A DNA stretch of 64,000 nt from Ewingella allii (GTDB lineage: Bacteria > Pseudomonadota > Gammaproteobacteria > Enterobacterales > Enterobacteriaceae), in contig NZ_JAWUDN010000010.1 in the NCBI RefSeq assembly GCF_044430645.1, forward strand, positions 152,592-216,591, read 5' to 3'. The notes beneath the pieces are model-generated. The model saw nothing but the letters and a program-made list of their open reading frames with translations. It did not search any database and was not told the origin of the DNA. The translations under genes and the position numbers were made by a program. Shown here one piece after another: positions 50,558-60,110 of the stretch; the first letter of the stretch is position 1; every line of letters begins with the position of its first letter.

Positions 50558-51247
50558 TTAGCGTTGAGAATGACGCCGCCCCAGCCATCTCCCCGCTACT
50601 GCCGCCATCGTGGCGCACAGCAGGTAGTAAATCAGGCCGATGAACAGGAAGATCTCCGCCGGGTAGATTTGCACCCGATTATTCACCTGCCCGGCGACGG
50701 TGGTGAGTTCCGGCACGTTAACGATAAACGCCAACGACGTGTCTTTTAGCAGCGCAATGATCAAGCCGAGATAGGACGGCAGCAGGTTGGGCCACGCCTG
50801 CGGCAGCAGCAGAATGCGTAAAACCTGCCACTGGCTGAAACCCGAAGCCGTGCCCGCCTCGCTCTGGCCTGCGGGCAGTGACTCAATTCCGGCCAGCGTC
50901 GAGTGCATCACCGCCGCCGAGGTGAACCACGCCAGCGCCAGTATCACGGTCAGCGCGCCCGGCATTGAACTGCCAAACACCACCGGCAGTAGAAAGTAGA
51001 GCCAGAAAATCACAAAGATCAGTGGAATACCGCGAATAAACTCGGCCCAGACGAACAGCACGCGCCGCGTCCAGCCGCCAAACCGCCAGGCCAGCGCCGC
51101 CATTCCCACGCCCAGCACCAGCGCGATAGCGCCCGCCGAGATAGCCATAATTAAGGTCAGCAGCACGCCACCCGGCTCGCCGTCCGCCACCCGCCCCCAC
51201 AGCAGGTAGGTGAAATTGTCATGCAGAACCGAATAATCAAACTCCAC
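50558..51247 (-). CDS. Polar amino acid ABC transporter permease (second of pair)
   Basis: 229 residues from GTG 51247, which has AAGGAG six bases upstream; an ATG at 51265 lacks a ribosome site. Five membrane helices and the His/Glu-aa permease signature FIRGIPLIFVIFWL, with the ATPase-coupling loop EAGTASGFSQWQVLRILLLPQAWPNLLPSYLG. It pairs with the upstream permease to form the channel of an amino-acid-type importer. Overlap with the preceding gene shows translational coupling. Confidence 0.88.
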   Translation of the reverse strand: MEFDYSVLHDNFTYLLWGRVADGEPGGVLLTLIMAISAGAIALVLGVGMAALAWRFGGWTRRVLFVWAEFIRGIPLIFVIFWLYFLLPVVFGSSMPGALTVILALAWFTSAAVMHSTLAGIESLPAGQSEAGTASGFSQWQVLRILLLPQAWPNLLPSYLGLIIALLKDTSLAFIVNVPELTTVAGQVNNRVQIYPAEIFLFIGLIYYLLCATMAAVAGRWLGRRHSQR

Positions 51248-52022
51248 GCGGTGCTCCTTCAGCATTAGCCACGGCGGCAGGTTGCGGCTGGCGCTGCCCG
51301 GGCCGTTTTGGCCCTAAGATGACAAATAGCCAGCCCATCACTAAACCGAGCAGTAAATAGAGCGCGGTGCCGATGGCGAAGCCTTCCAGCGCGTGGGCGT
51401 TGTAACTTTCAATGCGGCTTATCTGGTAAGTCAGCTCCGAGAAGCCAATACCTGTGGCCAGCGACGACAGCTTCATTAGATTGAGATATTGGCCGGTGAT
51501 CGGCTGCCACGCATTGGTCAGCCCCTGAGGCAACAGCACGTATCGCAGCAGCGCCCAGCGGGTAAATCCTTGAGAAACTGCCGCTTCTTGCTGCCCGGTG
51601 GACACCGAGTTCAGCCCGGCCTGCACCTCTTCCACAATAAAGGCCGCGCTAAACAGCGCCAGCCCCCAGGTGGCGCAGAGAAACTCCGGCGTCAACCACG
51701 CGATATTGACCGGTAAAGTGGCCCATGGGTGCTCGTCGCCAATGTAAAAACGCCACCCCTGCGGCAGCGCGCCATAGGCGGCAAAGTACCAAAACAGCAG
51801 TTGCACCAGCAGCGGCGTATTGCGAAATATCGACACATACACCGCCGCCACGCCCCTGCCCACGCGGCCCGGCGCAAGGCGCAGCACCAATAGCAGCAGG
51901 GTGAGCAGCGTCGCCAACAGGCTGGCGGCCAGCGTCACATATAAGGTGGTAAGAAAGCCGGAAATAATCCATTGCAGCGGCTGACCGGTCAGCACGCCCG
52001 CCCAGTCAAGGTGCCAGTTCAT
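51237..52022 (-). CDS. Polar amino acid ABC transporter permease (first of pair)
   Basis: 261 residues from ATG 52022. Hydrophobic helices, the SIFRNTPLLVQLLFWYF signature, and coupling loop EAAVSQGFTRWALLRYVLLPQGLTNAWQPITG. Similar in design to GltJ-type permeases. Overlaps the ATPase gene upstream by 17 bases and the next permease gene downstream, so these genes form one operon for import of a polar amino acid or S-substituted derivative. Confidence 0.88.
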   Translation of the reverse strand: MNWHLDWAGVLTGQPLQWIISGFLTTLYVTLAASLLATLLTLLLLVLRLAPGRVGRGVAAVYVSIFRNTPLLVQLLFWYFAAYGALPQGWRFYIGDEHPWATLPVNIAWLTPEFLCATWGLALFSAAFIVEEVQAGLNSVSTGQQEAAVSQGFTRWALLRYVLLPQGLTNAWQPITGQYLNLMKLSSLATGIGFSELTYQISRIESYNAHALEGFAIGTALYLLLGLVMGWLFVILGPKRPGQRQPQPAAVANAEGAPRGV

Positions 52023-52869
52023 CAACCTTCCCCTCTTTGGCTAACTGTTCTTGCGCCGAGCGCAGCGGGAACAGCACCTTTTGCAGAAAACGCCGGGCGC
52101 GCGGATGCTGGGGCTGGGTGAAGAAGCTCTCCGGGTCGGCCTGCTCGAGGATTTGCCCGCCATCCATAAACACCACCCGGTCGGCAATTTCGCGGGCAAA
52201 GCTCATCTCGTGAGTCACCACAATCATGGTAATGCCGCTGTGCGCCAGCTCCTGCATCACCAGCAGCACTTCGCCAATCATCTCCGGGTCCAGCGCCGAA
52301 GTGGGTTCATCAAACAGAATAATATTGGGATCGGTGACCAGCGCGCGGGCGATAGCCACCCGCTGCTGTTGGCCGCCGGACAGCTGAGAGGGGAAATGAT
52401 GAGCCCGGTCAGCCAGCCCAACTCTGACTAACAGCTCGCGCGCCTTGTGCCGCGCTGCCTCCTGCTTCCAGCCGTGGACCTTGGTCAGCGCCAGACTGAC
52501 ATTATCCAAGGCATCAAGATGGGCGTAGAGATTGAATTGCTGAAAAACAAAGCCAATATGGGTACGAAGCTGGCGCAGCGCTTTGCCGCTGAGGCCAGCC
52601 GTAGGGCGCTGATGAATGAAAATCTCGCCGCTGCTGAGGGTCTCCAGATGGTTGATCAGGCGGATCAGCGTCGACTTGCCCGAGCCGGACGGCCCGCAGA
52701 CCGCCACCACTTCTCCCACCGCCACGCTCAAGTCCACCTGCTGGATAACCTGATGCGCGCCGAAAGATTTACTCACCTGTTTGAACTGCACCGCGACGGC
52801 TTTCTTGCCGCCCTCTGGAGACGAAAAAACCGCAGACGAGTCTGCGGTTGCTGAGGATGGTTGTTGCAT
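52006..52869 (-). CDS. Polar amino acid ABC transporter ATPase
   Basis: 287 residues. Walker A GPSGSGKST, Q-loop VFQQFNLYAHL, signature LSGGQQQR, Walker B IILFDEPTSALDPE and H-loop VVTHEMSFA are all present, in the GlnQ/GltL subgroup. A 25-residue Ser/Ala-rich extension precedes the domain and a longer tail follows. Encoded between the binding protein and the two permeases. Confidence 0.92.
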   Translation of the reverse strand: MQQPSSATADSSAVFSSPEGGKKAVAVQFKQVSKSFGAHQVIQQVDLSVAVGEVVAVCGPSGSGKSTLIRLINHLETLSSGEIFIHQRPTAGLSGKALRQLRTHIGFVFQQFNLYAHLDALDNVSLALTKVHGWKQEAARHKARELLVRVGLADRAHHFPSQLSGGQQQRVAIARALVTDPNIILFDEPTSALDPEMIGEVLLVMQELAHSGITMIVVTHEMSFAREIADRVVFMDGGQILEQADPESFFTQPQHPRARRFLQKVLFPLRSAQEQLAKEGKVDELAP

Positions 52870-52895
52870 AAACCCTGCCTGTCTAATTATTTTGC

Positions 52896-53726
52896 TTAGC
52901 TCTTGGCCTGAATCGTAAATAAGCGCGGCTGCGGCGATTTGGTCTGCGGGCCGAACCAGTTGTTATAAATGGTGGTCGCTTCGCCGGACTTCTCCAGACT
53001 CAGCAGTTCATCATTGACGGCTTTCAACAGGTTGGTTTCACCCTTTTTCACGCCGACGCCAATCTCCTCTTTACTGAGTAAATCCGGCAACACTTTGTAT
53101 TTCGCCTTGTCCGGCGCGCCGTCGAGCAGCCCAGCCAGAATGGTGCTGTCCTGAGTAATAGCCTGAACGTTGCCATTGCGCAGAGCAGACAGCGCCAGCG
53201 GAATATCGTCATATGAGAGCACGCGAGATTTCGGGAATCGGTTATGCAACTCCTGCTCGCCGGTGGTGCCTTTCACCGCGCCAATGCGCGCCGTGGCGTA
53301 CTCATCCAGCTTGTCCGGTGAACCAACGGGCACCAGGAACTGCTGCCCGGTGACGAAATAAGGGAGGGAGAAATCCACCACCTTGGCGCGTTCCGGCGTG
53401 ATAGTAATGTCAGCCACGATGATGTCAGCCTTGCCCGATTGCAGCAGCGGAATGCGGTTTGCCGGGTTAGTCGCCACCAGTTGCAGCTTCACGCCCAGTG
53501 ACTTGGCCAGCGCTTTGGCGAAATCCACGTCATAGCCGACAATGTCATGCGTTTTGGCATCAACTGAGCCGAACGGCGGGTTGGAGTCGAAGGTGGCGAC
53601 CTTAATCACCCCGGCCTTTTTAATGTCCGACAGTTGATCGGCGTGGGCAGCAAAACTCGCCACGCCGCCGATTGAAAGTAAAATCCATGCTGCGAGTGAC
53701 GCCTTACCAGAAACCAAACGAGCCAT
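52896..53726 (-). CDS. Periplasmic amino-acid-type binding protein
   Basis: 276 residues with a signal peptide ending at AAHADQ. Family 3 binding-protein signature GYDVDFAKALAKSLGVKLQLV, the DIIVADITITPERAKVVDFSLPY segment, and TTGEQ. It captures the substrate for the ATPase and permeases encoded downstream. Specificity unknown; the neighbouring oxygenase, amidohydrolase and acetyltransferase point to a sulfur-containing amino acid. Confidence 0.9.
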   Translation of the reverse strand: MARLVSGKASLAAWILLSIGGVASFAAHADQLSDIKKAGVIKVATFDSNPPFGSVDAKTHDIVGYDVDFAKALAKSLGVKLQLVATNPANRIPLLQSGKADIIVADITITPERAKVVDFSLPYFVTGQQFLVPVGSPDKLDEYATARIGAVKGTTGEQELHNRFPKSRVLSYDDIPLALSALRNGNVQAITQDSTILAGLLDGAPDKAKYKVLPDLLSKEEIGVGVKKGETNLLKAVNDELLSLEKSGEATTIYNNWFGPQTKSPQPRLFTIQAKS

Positions 53727-53735
53727 AGTTATTCC

Positions 53736-55145
53736 TTAATGATGAGTCAATGTTGCGGCAACCTGCGGCTGCTCATTTTTTTGCTGTTTTGCTGGTACTT
53801 GCGCGTAGCGGCTGGTCTTGAACGGCAGACCCAGTCGCTCGCGCAGAGTTTTGCTCTCCGTCGAGGGATGCCAGTAGCCGCGATCGGCCAGCACGGGCAG
53901 AACCAGACGAACGATGTCGTCCAGCGCCTCGGTCAAAACCGGGCCGCCGATAATAAAACCGTCAGCGCCGCCCTCTTCCACCCAGCGAATAAAGGTGTCA
54001 GCCACCTGCTCCGGTGTGCCGAAGAACTCGCCTTTCGGCAGCGTGGTCTGGAACGCCACGTCGCGCAGCGTCAGGTTTTTCTCTTTGGCTAAACGTTTAA
54101 TCTGGTCGGTGGTGGAACGGAACGTGTTCTGCCCCAAGTCGCCAACGTCCGGGAAAGGCTCATCCAGCGGGTATTGGGAGAAGTCGTGGTGGTCGAAGAA
54201 GCGCCCCAGATAGGCCAGCGCGTCGTCCACTGAGATCAGGGAGAGCAGATATTGATATTTGGCCTCGGCTTCGGCTTCGGTCGCGCCGACAATCGGGCTG
54301 ATGCCGGGGAAAATGCCCACCGGATGGCGGCCGTGCTTGGCGACCTGCGCCTGCAACTTGGTTGAATAATCCTGCGCTTCTTGCAGGGTGCGGGCGTTGG
54401 TGAAGACCGCGTCGGCCGATTTGCCCGCCAGCGCGATACCCGCTTCCGAAGCTCCGGCTTGGAAAATCACCGGCTGGCCCTGTGGCGAACGCTTGATGTT
54501 GAGTGGCCCTTCCACCGAGAAGAACTGCCCTTGGTGATTCAGCTTGTGCAGCTTGGCGGCGTCGAAAAACACCCCGCTTTCGCGGTCGCGGATAAAGGCA
54601 TCGTCATCCCACGAGTCCCACAGCCCTTGCACCACGTTGATGTACTCTTCGGCGATTTGATAACGCAGTGAGTGCTCAGGGTGATCTTTACCAAAGTTCT
54701 TGGCGGAACCCGCCAGTGGCGAGGTCACTACGTTCCAGCCCGCCCGGCCATTGCTGATGTTATCGATGCTGGCTAACTGGCGCGCCACGGTGAAGGGGTC
54801 GCTGTAAGAGGTGGAAATGGTGCCCGCCAGCCCGATGCTGTGAGTCACGGATGCCAGCGCCGACAGCAGCGCCACCGGCTCAAAACGATTGAGGAAGTGC
54901 GGCAGTGATTTCTCATTGATGTGCAAACCGTCGGCGACAAACAGGAAATCGAAATTAGCGGCTTCGGCTTTCAGCGCCAACTCACGGAAATAGGGAAAAT
55001 TGACGCTGGCATCGGCAGGGACTTTTTCGTGTCGCCATGAATTCATATGGCCGCCCGCGCCGTGCAACATCAGGCCTAATTTAATGCTTTTCTTGTTAGT
55101 CGCGTTAGCGTCAGCGGCTGATGAAGATGGAATGGATTGGCTCAT
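53736..55145 (-). CDS. FMN-dependent monooxygenase, NtaA/SnaA/DszA (YxeK-like) family
   Basis: 469 residues from ATG 55145, with GGGAG upstream. Luciferase-like fold with the NtaA-family blocks GAGGHMNSWRH, FDFLFVADGLHI, GLAGTISTSYSDPFTVARQLASIDNISNGRAGWNVVTS and PVIFQAGASEAGI. Members take reduced FMN from a separate reductase and attack C-S or C-N bonds; YxeK cleaves N-acetyl-S-(2-succino)cysteine in Bacillus. It heads the operon with the ABC transporter and is divergent from an M20 amidohydrolase gene. Confidence 0.9.
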   Translation of the reverse strand: MSQSIPSSSAADANATNKKSIKLGLMLHGAGGHMNSWRHEKVPADASVNFPYFRELALKAEAANFDFLFVADGLHINEKSLPHFLNRFEPVALLSALASVTHSIGLAGTISTSYSDPFTVARQLASIDNISNGRAGWNVVTSPLAGSAKNFGKDHPEHSLRYQIAEEYINVVQGLWDSWDDDAFIRDRESGVFFDAAKLHKLNHQGQFFSVEGPLNIKRSPQGQPVIFQAGASEAGIALAGKSADAVFTNARTLQEAQDYSTKLQAQVAKHGRHPVGIFPGISPIVGATEAEAEAKYQYLLSLISVDDALAYLGRFFDHHDFSQYPLDEPFPDVGDLGQNTFRSTTDQIKRLAKEKNLTLRDVAFQTTLPKGEFFGTPEQVADTFIRWVEEGGADGFIIGGPVLTEALDDIVRLVLPVLADRGYWHPSTESKTLRERLGLPFKTSRYAQVPAKQQKNEQPQVAATLTHH

Positions 55146-55410
55146 AATTAGACTCCCAACTAAGGTCTGCGATGCAATATGAAAAGGCGATAGCAAAAGA
55201 ATTCCACAGAAAGCATCGCGGCCTAAATATAAAAACCGTTCTTCTTATTTCGATAATTAGCTAATGGAATAAAAACCTAAAGAGAACCGAAAGGCATAAC
55301 AGATAACCACTCGATATTTAGTAATTTGCCAATATGCGGTCAGGATTAATCAGGACATTAATTTCCCCGCCGCCATTATTCGCCGGCCAATACCATAAGG
55401 TTAAAATGAT

Positions 55411-56595
55411 ATGAGTCTTCATACTGCCGATGACACCCTCGACGCAGCATCACTCACTCCTTTAAAGCTTGAACAACAGTTGATCGACTGGCGCCGTGAA
55501 TTGCATCAAAACCCGGAGTTGTCGAACCACGAATATGCCACTACCAAGCGAATTACCCATTGGTTGAACGCTGCGGGGATCCGCATCCTGAATCTCGGTT
55601 TAAAAACCGGCGTAGTGGCCGAGATTGGCCCGCAGGACGGCCCTTTGGTGGCGCTGCGCGGGGACATCGACGCCCTGCCGATTAATGAAATTTCCGGCGT
55701 GCCTTTCAGCTCGCAGCAGGCTGGAGTAATGCACGCCTGCGGCCATGACTTCCACACCTCGGTGATTCTGGGCGCGGCTTACCTGCTCAAAGCGCGGGAA
55801 GAGCAACTGCCGGGCCGCGTGCGGCTGTTCTTCCAGCCAGCCGAGGAGCGTTTCAACGGCGCGCTCCAGCTGATTGAAGCCGGCGCGCTGGACAATGTGG
55901 ACGCCATTTTCGGCCTGCACAATGCGCCACAGCTGCCGGTCGGCACCTTCTCCACCAAAGGCGGCGCGTTCTACGCAAACGTCGACCGATTCCAAATCAC
56001 CGTGACGGGCAAAGGCGCGCACGCCGCGCATCCCGAAGAAGGTGTCGATAGCATCGTCACCGCCAGCCACATCGTTACCGCGCTGCAAACCTTGGTCAGC
56101 CGCCACTTCAGCACCAAAGAGTCGGTGGTGGTCAGCGTGACCCGCATTGAGGGCGGCAATACCTGGAACGTGCTGCCGCAGGATGTTGACCTCGAAGGCA
56201 CGGTGCGCACCCACAACGCCGAGATCCGCGAGCAGATCCCCGGCAAAATCCGTCAGGTGATTGAAGGCGTGGCGCAGGCGCTGGGCGCGAAGGCCGAACT
56301 GCACTGGTTCCCGGGGCCACCGGCGGTGGTCAATACGCCGCGCTGGGCCGAGTTTGCCAGTCAGGCGGCGCGGGAAGCAGGCTATAACGTTGAGCTGTCC
56401 GAGGCGCAAATGGGCGGTGAAGACTTCGCGCACTACCTGCATCACGTGCCCGGCGCCTTTGTCAGCATTGGCTCGGCCAGTGAGTTCGGCTTACATCACC
56501 CTAAATTTAATCCGAATGAAAAAGCCATATATCCGGCAGCGGTCTATTTCCAGCAATTAGCGGAAAAAGCATTGGCCAAACTGACAGAAAAATAA
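55411..56595 (+). CDS. M20 family amidohydrolase/deacylase (YxeP-like)
   Basis: 394 residues. Metal-site motifs of the M20D group: LRGDIDALPI, HACGHDFHTSVILGAA, FQPAEERFNGA, and FGLHNAP, then a dimerisation lid and the C-terminal GGEDFAHYL. Relatives remove acyl groups from N-acyl amino acids (N-acetylcysteine, N-acetyldiaminopimelate, hippurate). No signal peptide. It is divergent from the monooxygenase operon with 265 bases between, and heads the second transporter operon. Confidence 0.92.
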   Translation: MSLHTADDTLDAASLTPLKLEQQLIDWRRELHQNPELSNHEYATTKRITHWLNAAGIRILNLGLKTGVVAEIGPQDGPLVALRGDIDALPINEISGVPFSSQQAGVMHACGHDFHTSVILGAAYLLKAREEQLPGRVRLFFQPAEERFNGALQLIEAGALDNVDAIFGLHNAPQLPVGTFSTKGGAFYANVDRFQITVTGKGAHAAHPEEGVDSIVTASHIVTALQTLVSRHFSTKESVVVSVTRIEGGNTWNVLPQDVDLEGTVRTHNAEIREQIPGKIRQVIEGVAQALGAKAELHWFPGPPAVVNTPRWAEFASQAAREAGYNVELSEAQMGGEDFAHYLHHVPGAFVSIGSASEFGLHHPKFNPNEKAIYPAAVYFQQLAEKALAKLTEK

Positions 56596-56620
56596 CCTTT
56601 TCACTGCTAAGAATATTATC

Positions 56621-56660
56621 AGCCCGCCCGATTTAATGTCGGCCAGCGGGCCTTCTCCCT
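56621..56660 (+). terminator. Probable terminator after the amidohydrolase gene
   Basis: AGCCCGC-CCGA-TTTAATG-TCGG-CCA-GCGGGCCT with TTCTCCC after it: a bulged but strong stem 26 bases after the stop codon. Confidence 0.5.
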
Positions 56661-56860
56661 ATCTTTCATCTCGGTTTTTTTATTTCTGCTTTATCAGTTT
56701 AGTTATTTAATTTTGTTGTTTTACATCCCACAGCCGCTCAGGAATAGTGAATTCGACACCTGCAAGGGTCTAATAAAAAATAATTAACCTAGATAGTTCG
56801 TGGTGCAGAAAGGTAGCCAACGCATCTACAACGCGAAATATGAGGGGTATGAGGGTAATA

Positions 56861-57784
56861 ATGATGATCAGCACAAAATTAACCGCCGTGGCCGCTTTGG
56901 TTCTTTTTTCCTCCGTGGCTTATGCAGCACCGGGTATCGACTTAGTCGCCAATGAAACCCCTATCAATACGCCAAAAAGCCCTGAAGCCATCGCCAAAAT
57001 CCCGGCAAACTTTAAGTTTGTCGAACCGGGCACCCTGACCGTTGCGCTGGCCGTGCTCGGCAGTGCCCCACCTTTTGGCCTTTATGCTCGTGACAATAAA
57101 ACCGTGATTGGCAGCGAGGCCGACATTGCGCGTCTGGTTGCCGATGGCCTTGGCCTGAAGCTGAAAGTGGTGCCCGCCTCGTGGGAAGACTGGCCGCTCG
57201 GCGTGACGTCCGGCAAATACGATGCCGCTATCTACAACATTACGGTGACGAAAGATCGCAAAACTAAATTCGATTTCGCCACCTATCGACAAGATACGCT
57301 GGGCTTCTACGTGAAGACCGGCAGCAAAATTAAATCCATTACTTCAGCGCCGGATATTGCGGGTAAGAAAATCATCGTCGGCTCCGGCACCAATCAGGAA
57401 GCCGTCTTACTGGAGTGGGATAAGGAAAACCGCGCCAAGGGCCTCGCCCCGCTACAGCCTATTTATGTCACTGATGACGCAGCTTCGACGCTGGCTATCC
57501 AATCAGGCCGCGCCGACGCCACCTTCGGCCCGAACGTCACCGGGGCGTATAAATCCCTGTTAACTGGCAAAACCCAGTTAGTCGGCACCGTGCCGGGCGG
57601 CTGGCCGAAAACCGCCAACATCGCGGTGACGCTGAAAAAGGGTAATGGGCTGGTTGATGCCGTCCAAGCCTCGATTAACAGCGCCATCGCCAGTGGCAGT
57701 TACCTGAAAGTGTTAGACCGCTGGGGCGAGAGCGTCGAGAAGATCGATCACTCTGAAATCAACCCACCGGGCCTTGGTGATTAA
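56861..57784 (+). CDS. Second periplasmic amino-acid-type binding protein
   Basis: 307 residues from ATG 56861, which has GAGGGT five bases upstream; ATGs at 56840 and 56849 are weaker. Signal peptide MMISTKLTAVAALVLFSSVAYA. Family 3 binding-protein features: IGSEADIARLVADGLGLKLKV, then GVTSGKYDAAIYNITVTKDRKTKFDFATY. The mature N-terminus is unusually long before the first domain. It serves the permease and ATPase encoded downstream in the same operon. Confidence 0.9.
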   Translation: MMISTKLTAVAALVLFSSVAYAAPGIDLVANETPINTPKSPEAIAKIPANFKFVEPGTLTVALAVLGSAPPFGLYARDNKTVIGSEADIARLVADGLGLKLKVVPASWEDWPLGVTSGKYDAAIYNITVTKDRKTKFDFATYRQDTLGFYVKTGSKIKSITSAPDIAGKKIIVGSGTNQEAVLLEWDKENRAKGLAPLQPIYVTDDAASTLAIQSGRADATFGPNVTGAYKSLLTGKTQLVGTVPGGWPKTANIAVTLKKGNGLVDAVQASINSAIASGSYLKVLDRWGESVEKIDHSEINPPGLGD

Positions 57785-57809
57785 TTTTTCTCTTCAGCAG
57801 GAGCAGACC

Positions 57810-58337
57810 ATGAGTCAGGACATTTTTATTCAAACCCTGCCGGACGACCCGCTGATTGCGCCCGTCATTGAAGGCTTATTTGGTGAATATCGCGCGCGTT
57901 ATGGCGACTATTTTGGCCATCAGGAAGAAGAGCCGTTGAGCTACTACGCCCCGCCGGACGGGGTGTTTGTGGTGCTGTTGCGTAACGGTGTTCCCATTGC
58001 GATGGGGGCGTTTAAACGCTACGACCTGCAGACCGCCGAGCTAAAACGTATCTGGACCGACAAAACCTTGCGCCGCCAGGGATTGGCGAAAAAGGTGCTG
58101 GTTGAGTTGGAGCAACGCGCGCTGGAGCAAGGCTACAGCAAGCTGTTCCTCACTACCGGTTTCCGCCAGCCGGAGGCCGTGGGGTTATATCTGGCAAACG
58201 GCTATCAGCCGCAGTTTGATACTCGCGTGGACCCGGTGGTTTACTCCCTGCCGCCTTATGACGGTCGCTTACCCTTTACCAAAGCATTGCCCGTCGCCGT
58301 GGCTGCTGCCCCTGTTGCGGAGAAAGCCTATGAGTGA
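57810..58337 (+). CDS. GNAT N-acetyltransferase (YxeL-like)
   Basis: 175 residues from ATG 57810, preceded by CAGGAG. GNAT fold with the acetyl-CoA binding segment LKRIWTDKTLRRQGLAKKVLVELEQRA (motif A, Q/R-x-x-G-x-A) and the following LYLANGY. A C-terminal Ala/Pro-rich tail is added. By position among oxygenase and M20 genes, it probably N-acetylates the amino acid before oxygenation. Overlaps the permease gene by eight bases. Confidence 0.87.
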   Translation: MSQDIFIQTLPDDPLIAPVIEGLFGEYRARYGDYFGHQEEEPLSYYAPPDGVFVVLLRNGVPIAMGAFKRYDLQTAELKRIWTDKTLRRQGLAKKVLVELEQRALEQGYSKLFLTTGFRQPEAVGLYLANGYQPQFDTRVDPVVYSLPPYDGRLPFTKALPVAVAAAPVAEKAYE

Positions 58338-59238
58338 CACATCGCTGCGACAGGCCGACCAGCCGCCTTTGAAAGTGGTCCCTGCCCGCTACCCGCTGCG
58401 CCTGATTGGCGCCATATTTTCGGTCTTTATTCTGCTGGTGATCGTCCAGTCGATTGCCACCAATCCGCGCTGGGAATGGGGCGTGTTTCGCCAGTGGTTC
58501 TTTGAACCCGCCATCCTGCAAGGCTTAGCCAAAACCCTGCTGCTCACCCTACTGGGCACGCTGTTTGGCATTATCTTTGGCACAGCGCTGGCGCTGGCCA
58601 GACTGTCCAAATCCTACTTACTGAATGGACTGGCGTGGGGCTATATCTGGCTATTCCGTTCACTGCCGATGTTGCTGGTGCTGATCATTCTCTACAACTT
58701 TTCCTATCTGTACGACAGCCTGTCGGTCGGCATTCCCTTTACCTCGATTGAGTTCTTCAGCCACCCAACCGTGGACCTGCTGGATCAGTTCTCCGTCGCC
58801 GTGCTGGGGCTTTCGCTGGTGCAGTCGGCCTACACCGCCGAGATTATTCGCGGTGGCATTTTGGGTGTCGAGCATGGTCAGCATGAGGCAGCCGCGGCAC
58901 TGGGTTTGCCGGGCTATCGCCGCACCTTCCGCATCATATTGCCGCAGGCACTGCGGGCGATTATCCCTACCGGCTTTAATGAAGTGATCAGTCTCGCCAA
59001 GGGCACCTCGATTGTTTACGTGCTGTCGATGCCCGAGCTGTTTTACACCGTGCAGGTGATCTACAACCGCACCCAGCAGGTAATTCCCCTGCTGATGGTA
59101 GCGACCGTCTGGTATCTGGTTATCACTTCGGTGCTGTCGGTACTGCAATATTATGTTGAACGCTATTTCTCACGCGGAGCCGTGCGCGAGCTACGACCGA
59201 CGCCAATCCAACGTTTCCGCCTGTGGGCGCGCGGCTAA
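58330..59238 (+). CDS. Amino acid ABC transporter permease
   Basis: 302 residues from ATG 58330 (the frame runs further upstream inside the acetyltransferase gene). Polar amino acid permease signature FRSLPMLLVLIILYNFSYL and coupling loop EHGQHEAAAALGLPGYRRTFRIILPQALRAIIPTGFNE. A single permease here, so it would act as a homodimer, unlike the paired permeases of the minus-strand system. Confidence 0.88.
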   Translation: MSDTSLRQADQPPLKVVPARYPLRLIGAIFSVFILLVIVQSIATNPRWEWGVFRQWFFEPAILQGLAKTLLLTLLGTLFGIIFGTALALARLSKSYLLNGLAWGYIWLFRSLPMLLVLIILYNFSYLYDSLSVGIPFTSIEFFSHPTVDLLDQFSVAVLGLSLVQSAYTAEIIRGGILGVEHGQHEAAAALGLPGYRRTFRIILPQALRAIIPTGFNEVISLAKGTSIVYVLSMPELFYTVQVIYNRTQQVIPLLMVATVWYLVITSVLSVLQYYVERYFSRGAVRELRPTPIQRFRLWARG

Positions 59239-59257
59239 GCCGCGAAGGAGTAAATGT

Positions 59258-60103
59258 ATGTCTGAAGCTTTTGACCTGTTCGTTTCACGCCCAACGGCCA
59301 AAGCCGCCGAGCCGATATTGCTGCGCCAGCCGCAGCATCAGGCACCGGGCAGAATTGAAATCAGCCACCTGAGCAAACATTTTGGCGCACACAAGGCGCT
59401 GGATGACGTGAGCCTAAGCATTGAACCCGGCACCGTGACGGTGATCCTCGGGCCATCCGGCTCGGGGAAATCCACTCTGCTGCGCACCATTAATCATCTG
59501 GAACGCGTCAATGAGGGCACCATTCAGATTGATGGCGACTATGTTGGCTATCAGCGCAAAGGCGACAAGCTGTATGAGTTGAAAGAGCGGGCAATCCTCA
59601 AACAGCGGGTTAACGTCGGCTACGTCTTCCAGAACTTTAACCTTTTCCCGCACCTGTCGGTGCTGGATAACATCATTGAAGCCCCTATCGTTCACCGGCT
59701 GATGAACCGCAAACAGGCCATTGCCCGTGCTTATGAGCTGCTGGACACCGTCGGGCTGCGCGAAAAAGCTCAGGCTTACCCGCGCCATCTTTCCGGCGGG
59801 CAGCAGCAGCGCATTGCCATTGCCCGCGCGCTGGCTCTCAACCCAAAAGTGATGCTGTTTGACGAACCCACCTCGGCGCTGGACCCGGAGTTGGTCGGCG
59901 AAGTGCTCGACGTCATTAAAAAGCTAGCGCGTTCTGGCGTCACGCTGGTCGTCGTCACCCATGAAATCGGTTTCGCCCGTCAGGTGGCGGACCAGGTGGT
60001 GTTTATGGTGGATGGCAAAGTGGTGGAGAGCGGCTCTGCGTCGCAGGTTCTGGACAACCCGCGCCACGGCCGCACCCGCAGCTTCCTAGAAAAAGTGCTG
60101 TGA
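59258..60103 (+). CDS. Amino acid ABC transporter ATPase (second system)
   Basis: 281 residues from ATG 59258, with GAAGGAG upstream. Walker A GPSGSGKST, Q-loop VFQNFNLFPHL, signature LSGGQQQR, Walker B VMLFDEPTSALDPE, H-loop VVTHEIGFA. The family is GlnQ/HisP-like. An insertion after the Walker A region (YQRKGDKLYELKERAILK) and an N-terminal extension of about 30 residues are seen. Last gene of the plus-strand operon. Confidence 0.92.
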   Translation: MSEAFDLFVSRPTAKAAEPILLRQPQHQAPGRIEISHLSKHFGAHKALDDVSLSIEPGTVTVILGPSGSGKSTLLRTINHLERVNEGTIQIDGDYVGYQRKGDKLYELKERAILKQRVNVGYVFQNFNLFPHLSVLDNIIEAPIVHRLMNRKQAIARAYELLDTVGLREKAQAYPRHLSGGQQQRIAIARALALNPKVMLFDEPTSALDPELVGEVLDVIKKLARSGVTLVVVTHEIGFARQVADQVVFMVDGKVVESGSASQVLDNPRHGRTRSFLEKVL

Positions 60104-60110
60104 ACCGGCC

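Noticed and set aside
55600..56445. 281-codon minus-strand frame opposite the M20 gene
   Set aside because: Sense strand has all metal-binding motifs of M20; the antisense product has no recognisable feature.
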